This document shows, in pieces, positions 8,654 to 16,170 of a DNA stretch of 64,000 nt. The stretch's first letter is position 1; each line of letters starts with the position of its first letter. The notes under the pieces were generated by a model. It saw nothing but the letters and a program-made list of their open reading frames with translations, searched no databases and was not told the origin of the DNA. The stretch comes from Cylindrospermum sp. NIES-4074 (GTDB lineage: Bacteria; Cyanobacteriota; Cyanobacteriia; Cyanobacteriales; Nostocaceae), in NCBI GenBank assembly GCA_003994795.1, contig AP018269.1, forward strand, positions 5,979,687 through 6,043,686. Direction: 5' to 3'. Both the position numbers and the translations under genes were made by a program.

Positions 8654-11212
8654 TTACATAATATTTATCGGGTCTACATCAATTGTTAAACTGACAGACT
8701 GGTGACAAAGCGATCGCACTTCTTCCCAATCTGGTAAATTTGGTAATTCATTGGGGGCAAACTTAATTAATATCTGCCAGCGATAACGATTCGCAACCCG
8801 CAAAATACTTGCTGGTGCTGGCCCCAATATCTCAAATCCCTCTCTAGCACTTAAAGCTGTGGCGATAATTTGGGCTGTATTCTGCACTTGAATGGGATCA
8901 AGACTACTCAAACGCAACAAAATTAACCTGCCATAGGGGGGATAATTAAGTGCTTGCCTTTGTTCTAATTCGGTATTAGAGAAAGATAGATAATCATGCT
9001 GTTGCACCGCCTCAATTACCGGATGTTCTGGGGTGTAAGTTTGCACAATCACTCGCCCCGGATCGTCACCTCTCCCCGCACGGCCAGCTACTTGCGTTAG
9101 GGTTTGAAATGCCCGTTCGCTGGCACGATAGTCTGATAGATGCAGTAACCCATCAGCAGCGACAACTCCCACCAGCGTCACTTGGGGTAAATCTAAACCT
9201 TTAGTGAGCATTTGCGTCCCCACTAATAAATCTGCTTCTTTGTTAGCAAATTGAGTGAGGAGGGTGCGATGTGCGCCTTTATTGCGGGTGGTATCGCTAT
9301 CAAAACGAATTAACTTCAATTCTGGGAATTGGCGGTTTAATTCCTGTGCTACGCGCTGAGTGCCGCTACCAAAGAATTTGAGGTAAGGGGAACTACACTC
9401 AGGGCAGTGTGGAGGATGCGATCGCCCAAAGTTACAGTAATGGCAGCGCAACAATTGCGGCCCACCCTCTTCTGCATGGTGATACGCCAGAGACACGTCA
9501 CAATGGGGACATTCCAGCACATATCCACAACTACGGCAAGATACAAAAGTGCTATGTCCCCGGCGATGAATAAATAAAATTCCCTGTTGCTGCTTTTCTT
9601 TTAGCTGTTGAAAAGCTTCTTGCAACGATCTACTAAATATAGAACGATTTCCCTGCTGCAACTCTTGCCGCATATCCACTATTTCCACCGGCGGCAAAGG
9701 ACGAGAATATATTCTCTCAGGTAATGACAAGTAATGCGTCCTGAGTCGTGAATCCTGAGTTTTATCTTGTCCTTCCTCTTCCCCACGGGTGAGGGTCGAG
9801 GTTCCGGGATTAGCGACACTCACCCAACTTTCCAATGAAGGGGTAGCAGAACCCAAAACTAGGGGACAATTTTCTAATTCTGCTCTCCACCTGGCGACGG
9901 TACGGGCGTGGTAAGTGGGGATGGGGGAATCTTGCTTAAAGCTGCTGTCGTGTTCTTCATCGAGGATGATTAAACCCAAGCTGGGTAATGGGGCAAAAAT
10001 AGCGCTGCGGGTGCCAATCACAACCTGGGCTTCCCCGGTGAGCATTTGTCGCCAAGTGTCGTAACGTTCACCGTCTGAAAGGGCACTGTGATAAACGCTG
10101 ACTTTTGTGCCAAATCGAGCGCGGAAACGATCTGTGAGTTGGGGGGTGAGTCCAATTTCTGGCACTAAAACGAGGGCAGATTTACCTTGTGCGAGTAAAG
10201 GTGCGATCGCTTGTAAGTAAATTTCGGTTTTTCCCGAACCTGTCACCCCATGCAGCAAAATTTGAGCAAATCCTTCTAGGGATTGTATTCTTTCTAAAGC
10301 GCTAGTTTGAGCAGATGTTAAAGATTTAGCTTGATCCCCAGCTAATACTGGCCCTTGTTCTGATCGCAATACTTCCCTGTCTTCGACAACGATGTAGCCC
10401 TTTTGCATCAATGTCTTGAGGGTGGAAGTGCTTGTATTGCAAAGTTGCAATAATTCACTTTGCCACAACTCCCCACCACGCCGCCGTAGCACTTCTAAAA
10501 TCTCTCGTTGGCGAATCGTTAAATCACCGTCAATAATACCGATTAATATGACTGCTTTTTGTAATTTTGGTTTAGTTAATCGCGGTGGTTCTAAATAATT
10601 TTGAGCTAATCCCGCTCGCAATAATTCGCGAATTCCTCGATAGGCAAATTTAACTTTTTGTTGTATGTAGGTGTAACTGTAATCTCTTCCTGGTTGCCCT
10701 TGCAAAAGTTCGACAATTTGTTGGGCAGGTGGACTTAAGAAAGCTGTGGCAGAGATGAGATCCCCGCCCTCTCTTGTTTCTAAGGGGAGCAAACGGAGAC
10801 GACGTTGCGATCGCCCCAGTAACCCTGGTGGTAGTGCCACCCGGATAACTTGAATCAAAGGCGTATAGTAATAAGCCGCCACCCGATTGAGTAATTCCCA
10901 ATAAGCCCTTGGGAAAAACCCTTCGCTCACTACATCTTCTACTTCTCGAATTTTATCTAGTGGGATATCAACATTTGGTTGCGCTAGTAAACGAATGGCG
11001 ATCGCACCAAGTTGTTGTGTCCCAAATGGTACGCTCAATATATCCCCTGGTTTAATTTCTAACTGGGCAGGTAATCTGTAAGTAAATAATCCTGAACTTC
11101 CCGGATAATCTACAAGTACTTCAACCCACCGATAAAGACTGACCTCTAATTGGTAAGCTTCCCCAGGTTCAGCCACCGTCACTGGAGATAAATTTACATC
11201 ATTTATATACAT
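8654..11212 (-). CDS. priA: Primosomal protein N' (replication restart helicase PriA)
   Basis: 852-residue superfamily 2 DNA helicase that reloads the replisome at stalled forks. An N-terminal DNA 3'-end-binding domain is followed by the helicase core with Walker A VTGSGKTEIYLQ and DEEH box (ILDEEHDSSFKQ), paired zinc-binding cysteines (CRSCGYVLECPHC, CHYC, CPEC) and helicase motifs through GRAGRGDDPG. A stretch near residue 470 (SNPGTSTLTRGEEEGQDKTQ type) looks like a lineage-specific low-complexity insertion. Length is slightly above typical for that reason. The Uma2 gene follows closely downstream. Confidence 0.97.
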   Translation of the reverse strand: MYINDVNLSPVTVAEPGEAYQLEVSLYRWVEVLVDYPGSSGLFTYRLPAQLEIKPGDILSVPFGTQQLGAIAIRLLAQPNVDIPLDKIREVEDVVSEGFFPRAYWELLNRVAAYYYTPLIQVIRVALPPGLLGRSQRRLRLLPLETREGGDLISATAFLSPPAQQIVELLQGQPGRDYSYTYIQQKVKFAYRGIRELLRAGLAQNYLEPPRLTKPKLQKAVILIGIIDGDLTIRQREILEVLRRRGGELWQSELLQLCNTSTSTLKTLMQKGYIVVEDREVLRSEQGPVLAGDQAKSLTSAQTSALERIQSLEGFAQILLHGVTGSGKTEIYLQAIAPLLAQGKSALVLVPEIGLTPQLTDRFRARFGTKVSVYHSALSDGERYDTWRQMLTGEAQVVIGTRSAIFAPLPSLGLIILDEEHDSSFKQDSPIPTYHARTVARWRAELENCPLVLGSATPSLESWVSVANPGTSTLTRGEEEGQDKTQDSRLRTHYLSLPERIYSRPLPPVEIVDMRQELQQGNRSIFSRSLQEAFQQLKEKQQQGILFIHRRGHSTFVSCRSCGYVLECPHCDVSLAYHHAEEGGPQLLRCHYCNFGRSHPPHCPECSSPYLKFFGSGTQRVAQELNRQFPELKLIRFDSDTTRNKGAHRTLLTQFANKEADLLVGTQMLTKGLDLPQVTLVGVVAADGLLHLSDYRASERAFQTLTQVAGRAGRGDDPGRVIVQTYTPEHPVIEAVQQHDYLSFSNTELEQRQALNYPPYGRLILLRLSSLDPIQVQNTAQIIATALSAREGFEILGPAPASILRVANRYRWQILIKFAPNELPNLPDWEEVRSLCHQSVSLTIDVDPINIM

Positions 11213-12046
11213 AGTTTCTAACTTTATAGATAGATATTTCTCTCACTTGTGCCAAGTTAACCTAACTCTTTCAACTCTAACTTTTGTCTTGACTACACGT
11301 AAACTGTATTTCGCTACACTTTTATCACTCATAATACTTGATATGTTTCCTCTTATGTAATCTACTAGACAAATTAATGTCTGCTATTTGGTCTATTAAC
11401 ATTTAATACTCACTATACAAATTGAAGTATCATCAGCTATTTCTCAAGTGATTTTTTTATCTACTGTTAGGGGTAGTAGCGTTTTTCCACCTATTGATAG
11501 ATATTCAACTGTTTTTGTATATGAGATGCTTTGATACAATCAAGATTATCCGGATTTTAAGTTACCAATTTTGTAGTTTGGATCATTTGGTAGACTTTAT
11601 CAGAGATGCATAACCCAAACACCAAGATTTTGACCATCTATATCAATGACTCCCAGAGCCTAGACATTAAAAAACTTTAGAAAAATATATGAAAATTTAA
11701 GATATCGGGTTTCTTCCCAGAAATTTTTATATTTGTTAAGGTTGAGAATGTTCGGGGGGGTTTGACATATTTGGTGATTAAGAAAAAAATGAGGAATATA
11801 TCTGTTGGTAGTCTGAGAAGATAGTTTTGTTGGGTGCAAAGGACAGTATTCGTTATAGGTTGTATTTAACCGTAATCCAAAAGTCACAGTTAGGTACTGA
11901 TTTTCCTTCCTTAAGAGAAATTAGCCCCAGTTTGTATTTTGCTAGATAACGGGGTGAATTTGTACCTTAGGAAAACTACCAAGCCTCAAACGAGCAGCTA
12001 TCACTAAATTATGTACCAAACAAAGCAACAATCCCTAAAGGAAACT
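11213..12046. other. Gene-free region upstream of the sigma factor gene
   Basis: Roughly 800 AT-rich bases between divergent priA and the sigma factor gene. A 75-codon reverse frame at 11660-11887 has no ribosome-binding site and low-complexity AT-driven composition, so I do not call it. The region probably contains the promoter and a long leader of the sigma factor gene. Confidence 0.45.
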
Positions 12047-13180
12047 ATGAATATTGCTGAATTGGGAACAATGGAAATACTGGAGAACGCTGCTGATCAT
12101 GAAGAACCATCGCTTGATAGTCTAGATGCAGTAGTATATGAAGACTCTCCAATTGTTGAGAATTTAGAATCAGAAGAACGAGATGGGGATGAGATGGCCG
12201 CAGCCAGGCCATCAGGATACAACAAAACTGAGCATGATGATGCAGTCGGCGCATTTTTTAAAGAAATGGCGCGTTATCCACTTCTCAAACCAGATGAAGA
12301 AGTAGAGTTAGCGCGGCGAGTTCGGTTTTTAGAAGAGATTAAGGATTTACAGGAATCTTTAACTACAGAACTGGGACAGCAAGCTACTAAGGCACAAGTA
12401 GCTCATCAGCTAGACATGACGGAAAAACAACTCGAAAGCCGCTTGTATCAAGGCCGAGTAGCCAAACGCAAAATGATTCGCTCGAATTTGCGGTTGGTGG
12501 TATCCATCGCCAAGCGATATCTTAATCGGGGAGTGCCTTTTCTGGATTTAATTCAGGAAGGAGCAATGGGGTTAAATCGCGCTACAGAAAAATTTGACCC
12601 AGATAAAGGCTATAAGTTCTCCACCTACGCCTATTGGTGGATTAGACAAGCGATTACAAGGGCGATCGCTAATGACGCGCGAACCATCCGCTTACCAATC
12701 CATATTGTAGAAAAACTTAACAAACTTAAAAAAGCTCAACGGGAACTCAAGCAAAAACTCTCCCGCAACCCCTCCGAAGCTGAAATGGCGGAAGCTTTGG
12801 AAATTACAGTCCAACAACTCCGCCAACTACAACAACTCCGCCGTCAAGCACTTTCCCTCAACCACCGCGTCGGTAAAGAAGAAGATACCGAACTGATGGA
12901 CTTGCTAGAAGACGAAGACAACCAATCTCCAGAAGCAAAAATGAATGAAAACATGATGCGTCAGGAGATTTGGGAAGTTTTAGGCGACGTACTTACCCCA
13001 CGGGAAAAAGACGTGATTTCTCTCCGCTATGGTCTCACAACCAGCGAACCCTGCACACTAGAGGAAGTAGGCAATATGTTTAATCTTTCTCGTGAGCGAG
13101 TGCGACAAATTCAAAGCAAAGCCATGCGGAAACTAAGACGCCCCCATATAGCTAAACGTTTAAAGGGTTGGTTGATTTAA
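12047..13180 (+). CDS. Group 2 sigma-70 family RNA polymerase sigma factor (RpoD/SigA-like)
   Basis: A sigma-70 with region 1.2 (DDAVGAFFKEMARYPLL), region 2 (NLRLVVSIAKRYLNRGVPFLDLIQEG, then YKFSTYAYWWIRQAITRAI), region 3 and a region 4 helix-turn-helix (TLEEVGNMFNLSRERVRQI). It lacks the long region 1.1 of the principal SigA, so it is a non-essential group 2 factor; the exact class (SigB/C/D/E) cannot be fixed by eye. A strong ribosome-binding site, AAAGGA, sits 4 nt before ATG 12047, giving 377 residues. An upstream in-frame ATG at 12011 adds 12 residues but has no such site. The N-terminus before region 1.2 is acidic. Confidence 0.93.
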   Translation: MNIAELGTMEILENAADHEEPSLDSLDAVVYEDSPIVENLESEERDGDEMAAARPSGYNKTEHDDAVGAFFKEMARYPLLKPDEEVELARRVRFLEEIKDLQESLTTELGQQATKAQVAHQLDMTEKQLESRLYQGRVAKRKMIRSNLRLVVSIAKRYLNRGVPFLDLIQEGAMGLNRATEKFDPDKGYKFSTYAYWWIRQAITRAIANDARTIRLPIHIVEKLNKLKKAQRELKQKLSRNPSEAEMAEALEITVQQLRQLQQLRRQALSLNHRVGKEEDTELMDLLEDEDNQSPEAKMNENMMRQEIWEVLGDVLTPREKDVISLRYGLTTSEPCTLEEVGNMFNLSRERVRQIQSKAMRKLRRPHIAKRLKGWLI

Positions 13181-13181
13181 T

Positions 13182-13255
13182 AGTCATTAGTCATTGGTCA
13201 TTAGCTTTGCCGTGAGCGTAGCCGAACGGTCATTAGTCATTAGTCAAAAACTTTA
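13182..13255. repeat. STRR (TCATTAGTC-type) array interrupted by a small dispersed repeat
   Basis: Imperfect tandem copies of a short unit (TAGTCATTAG / TCATTGG) flank a piece of about 24 bp resembling the Nostocales small dispersed repeats (GCCGTGAGCGTAGCCGAACG). The same low-complexity pattern (GACTATGGACTATG) runs on to 13300 and creates a false N-terminal extension of the next gene. Confidence 0.7.
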
Positions 13256-13302
13256 CCCAGTTGACTATAGACTATGAACTAGAGACTATGGACTATGGAC
13301 TA

Positions 13303-13797
13303 ATGACTCCGCCTAGCGATTTGATTTTACGCTTTGCTCAACCCAGCGATTACATTGTAGTGTTTGAACTAATACAGAAACTCGCTGAGTATGAAAAACT
13401 ATCTCATGCAGTCACTGGCGATGCTCAAGCACTGAAAGAGCATCTATTCGGTTCGCAAAAATATGTAGAGGCAATTTTAGCAGAATCGGCTGGACAAGCT
13501 GTGGGTTTTGCCCTATTTTTTCATAATTATTCAACTTTTCTCACCAAGCCAGGAATTTATTTGGAAGATTTGTTTGTCTTGCCAGAATATCGACGGCAAG
13601 GAATTGGCAGGGCGATTTTGACTAAATTAGCCCAGATAGCTGTAGAGAGAGATTGTGGTCGATTAGAGTGGAGTGTGTTGGATTGGAACTTATCAGCGCA
13701 AGCATTCTACCGCAGCATAGGAGCATCTATTTTAGATGATTGGCGAATTTGTCGCGTCACGCAAGAGGGACTGACAAAGTTAGCGACTAAAGAATGA
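13303..13797 (+). CDS. GNAT family N-acetyltransferase
   Basis: 164 residues from ATG 13303. The acetyl-CoA-binding motif A is clear (LEDLFVLPEYRRQGIGRAIL, Q/RxxGxG/A type), and the C-terminal part with WSVLDWNLSAQAFYRSIGA is typical of diamine/spermidine-type acetyltransferases. The frame is open upstream to 13261, but those 14 codons are translated tandem-repeat DNA, so I reject that start. The substrate is probably a small amine or amino group, not determinable here. No operon partners. Confidence 0.9.
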   Translation: MTPPSDLILRFAQPSDYIVVFELIQKLAEYEKLSHAVTGDAQALKEHLFGSQKYVEAILAESAGQAVGFALFFHNYSTFLTKPGIYLEDLFVLPEYRRQGIGRAILTKLAQIAVERDCGRLEWSVLDWNLSAQAFYRSIGASILDDWRICRVTQEGLTKLATKE

Positions 13798-13912
13798 AGT
13801 AGCAGAAAATTTCTCTTTAGCTTCGACTTTTGATTGTTAATTCTTTCTTGGTTATACAGTATGTAGTTTTACAAAAATTTACATTTTTATCCAAGAACAT
13901 AGCTTTGTGCTA

Positions 13913-14110
13913 AGAGGATGTCTGAAAACTTTTTGGTGATGTATCAAGCACCCGGAGATCCCCCTAAATCCATGCCAGTTCGCACAACGGGGGGAACCCC
14001 CGCAAGCGACTGGCTCCCCTTAAAAAGGGGGACTTTAAGAAAATTCCCCCCCCTTTTTAAGGGGGGTAAGGGGGGATCTCGATCAATTGTGATACTTCTC
14101 AGACATCCTT
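13913..14110. mobile_element. 198-bp MITE, copy 1 (TA-flanked)
   Basis: A non-coding element with terminal inverted repeats AGAGGATGTCTGA and TCAGACATCCT(T). It is flanked on both sides by TA (13911-13912 and 14111-14112), as expected for IS630/Tc1-mariner transposition. Internally it has a strong C/G-rich hairpin made of runs such as CCCCCCCTTTTTAAGGGGGG. A second copy of identical length lies in the opposite orientation at 52714-52911. It ends 158 bp before petJ. It carries no transposase, so it must be mobilised in trans. Confidence 0.88.
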
Positions 14111-14268
14111 TAATCAACTTCACTCTAAAAAACCTGAATATTCAAAAAAATTGTGAATCATTAGAGAGAGCGAAGTTTGACAGCCTGTCTTTTGACGCAG
14201 GTAATTCCTCAAAAGACAATCATAAAGGACATTGCACCGAATCAGCCGTTTTGCAGAGGGAACACAAG

Positions 14269-14607
14269 ATGAAAAAGATTCTTTCCGTCATACTGTTAGG
14301 CATAACAATCTTCACATTTGCCTTCAGCAGTCCAGCTTTGGCAGCAGATACTGCTAGTGGAGCTAAAGTATTTAGTGCTAATTGTGCCCAATGCCATGCA
14401 GGTGGTAGAAATTTAGTTAACGCGGCCAAAAGCTTAAAGAAGGACGCTTTGGAAAAGTACGGTTTGTACTCAGCAGAAGCAATTATTGCCCAAGTTACTA
14501 AGGGTAAGGGTGCTATGCCTGCCTTTGGCAAGCGTTTAAAAGCGAATCAAATTGAAGATGTAGCTGCCTACGTGTTGGAACAAGCAGATAAAAGCTGGGC
14601 GAAGTAA
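14269..14607 (+). CDS. petJ: Cytochrome c6 (soluble c-type cytochrome PetJ)
   Basis: Lumenal electron carrier between cytochrome b6f and photosystem I (or cytochrome oxidase), used in place of plastocyanin when copper is short. 112 codons: a signal peptide ([20 protein letters not shown], cleavage after SSPALA), then a mature domain of about 86 residues starting [14 protein letters not shown]. The haem-binding CAQCH and the distal Met ligand in [10 protein letters not shown] are present. The frame stays open upstream to 13918, through the MITE, but the signal peptide fixes the start at 14269. Family knowledge suggests copper control; no binding site is claimed. Confidence 0.95.
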   Translation: MKKILSVILLGITIFTFAFSSPALAADTASGAKVFSANCAQCHAGGRNLVNAAKSLKKDALEKYGLYSAEAIIAQVTKGKGAMPAFGKRLKANQIEDVAAYVLEQADKSWAK

Positions 14608-14637
14608 ATTACTATCTAACTTCAGCAAGTAATTGAT

Positions 14638-14667
14638 AATTAGCGGGGCTTTTTGTCTCGCTAATTT
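14638..14667 (+). terminator. Likely terminator hairpin after petJ
   Basis: AATTAGCG and CGCTAATT form an 8-bp stem enclosing a loop with a T run, 30 bp after the petJ stop. The loop sequence GGGCTTTTTGTC may extend the stem by pairing. There is no long T tract after the stem, so confidence is moderate. Confidence 0.45.
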
Positions 14668-14780
14668 AACTTATAAATACCTTGTCAAATTAGATATTTA
14701 ATAAATATCTAAAAAGTTAAATTTTTGAATTTACAGTATTATACTGCAAGCAAGAATTATCATATTTTAATAATTAATAT

Positions 14781-16121
14781 ATGGGCTTATCTAGCACCAC
14801 TGTTGAGCAGCGAGAAAAAGAGGCTAAGGCGCTTAGATATTTTCTCCTCTACAGTCTGATTGGCTCACTAGGGCTACATATCGGATTACTTCCCTTATTT
14901 ATTGGCAAGTTTTTCCTGAAAGTCCCTGAATTAAAAGAGCAACCTATTGAATTGGAATTTATCGACACTCCAATTCAGAAATTAGCAAAACCACCAGAAC
15001 AGAGGAAATCACCACCAAAGGTAAAGTTAGATGGTTTTAAGTTAGTACAAGTAAAAACTGCGGTTGAAGCAGTGAAAAAACCGCCTCAGCGGCAAACTGT
15101 TGTTGAACCTATCAAAAAACCGCCTCAGCGGCAAACTGTTGTTGAACCAGTGAAAAAACCGCCTCAGCGGCAAACTGTTGTTGAACCAGTGAAAAAACCG
15201 CCCCAACGGCAAACTGTTGTTGAACCAGTGAAAAAACCGCCTCAGCGGCAAACTGTTGTTGAACCTATCAAAAAATCGCCTCAACGGCAAACTGTTGTTG
15301 AACCAGTGAAAAAACCGCCCCAACGGCAAACTGTTGTTGAACCTATCAAAAAACCGCCCCAGCGGCAGACTACCCCCATAACTAAGGTTCCTAACTCACA
15401 AACCTCAGAAACCGAGCAACCCAAACGGCCAAAGAATAATCTAGTCCCACCTGCGGGAAATCCGTTGAATGGTGCTTCTGGAAACGGTTTTGGGAATACT
15501 GCCAATAGTGGTTCTGGAAATTTTTTTGGGAATGGTTCCGGTAGTGGTTCTGGAAACGGTTCCGGTAGTGGTTCTGGAAATGGTTTTGGAAATGGTTCCG
15601 GTAGTGGTTCTGGGAATGGTTCCGGTAGTGGTTCTGGGAATGGTTCCGGTAGTGGTTCCGGTAGTGGTTCTGGTAGTGGTTTTGGGAATGGTTCCGGTAG
15701 TGGTTCTGGAAACGGTTCTGGTAATGGTTCCGGTAGTGGTTCCGGTAATGGTTCTGGTAATGGTTCTGGTAATGGTTCTGGTAATGGTTCTGGTAATGGT
15801 TCTGGTAATGGTTCCGGTAATGGTTCTGGAAACGGTTCTGGTAATGGTTCCGGTAATGGTTCAGAATTAGATCGTGCAGATTGCTTGAAGTGTGAAAGGC
15901 CACAATATCCAGACAGGGCAAGACGGCGACGTGTTCAAGGGAACACAAAGGTAGCTTTCGATGTGGATGAGAACGGCAATGTTTCCAACGTCGTGGTGAT
16001 TCGTTCCAGTGGTGATGAAGAACTGGATGAAACTGCTCAGAGTGCGGTAAGAAAGTGGAAATTAAAACCGATTACTGGTGGCAGAACTGGAGTGCGATCG
16101 CTAATTAAATTTATCCTATAG
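14781..16121 (+). CDS. TonB energy transducer with long tandem-repeat linker
   Basis: 446 residues. One N-terminal membrane helix lies at about 23-46 (inner-membrane anchor). A periplasm-spanning region is built of two repeat blocks: about eight copies of a 13-residue unit ([13 protein letters not shown]) at residues 98-196, and a Gly/Ser/Asn block of about 130 residues at 229-361. It ends in a canonical TonB C-terminal domain ([20 protein letters not shown] to about 446). Pro/Lys-rich linkers are normal for TonB; the Gly-Ser-Asn block is unusual. The adjacent TonB-dependent receptor, 50 bp downstream, is the likely client. Both repeat blocks are perfect enough in DNA to vary in copy number. 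Confidence 0.92.
   Translation: MGLSSTTVEQREKEAKALRYFLLYSLIGSLGLHIGLLPLFIGKFFLKVPELKEQPIELEFIDTPIQKLAKPPEQRKSPPKVKLDGFKLVQVKTAVEAVKKPPQRQTVVEPIKKPPQRQTVVEPVKKPPQRQTVVEPVKKPPQRQTVVEPVKKPPQRQTVVEPIKKSPQRQTVVEPVKKPPQRQTVVEPIKKPPQRQTTPITKVPNSQTSETEQPKRPKNNLVPPAGNPLNGASGNGFGNTANSGSGNFFGNGSGSGSGNGSGSGSGNGFGNGSGSGSGNGSGSGSGNGSGSGSGSGSGSGFGNGSGSGSGNGSGNGSGSGSGNGSGNGSGNGSGNGSGNGSGNGSGNGSGNGSGNGSGNGSELDRADCLKCERPQYPDRARRRRVQGNTKVAFDVDENGNVSNVVVIRSSGDEELDETAQSAVRKWKLKPITGGRTGVRSLIKFIL
15072..15368 (+). repeat. 39-bp in-frame tandem repeat in the TonB gene
   Basis: About 7.5 nearly identical 39-bp units encoding [13 protein letters not shown] or [13 protein letters not shown]. Variation is almost only GTG/ATC (Val/Ile) and CCTCAG/CCCCAA/CCCCAG synonymous changes, indicating recent unequal expansion. 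Confidence 0.92.
15466..15864 (+). repeat. 6/12-bp Gly-Ser-Gly-Asn coding repeat in the TonB gene
   Basis: About 400 bp of GGTTCTGGTAAT / GGTTCCGGTAGT units coding for GSGNGSGS repeats. The last third (15720-15860) is almost pure (GGTAATGGTTCTGG type). Such low-complexity DNA is prone to slippage in multiples of 6 bp, which keeps the frame. Confidence 0.92.
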
Positions 16122-16170
16122 CAATCACAGCCTCCGATATAGCTACACTCTGTCACTGTTTAGCGATAGT

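Noticed and set aside
11660-11887. 75-codon reverse ORF in the sigma factor upstream region
   Set aside because: AT-driven composition, no ribosome-binding site, no recognisable motif.
15072-15864. Possible CRISPR-like array
   Set aside because: Units are contiguous and in frame with no unique spacers; it is coding repeat DNA. The HIP1 arrays at 43926 and 45725 were rejected as CRISPR for the same reason.
15042-15948. Long reverse-strand and second-frame ORFs across the TonB gene (95, 185 and 133 codons)
   Set aside because: They are translations of the tandem repeats in other frames; the forward frame has a membrane anchor and a TonB domain.
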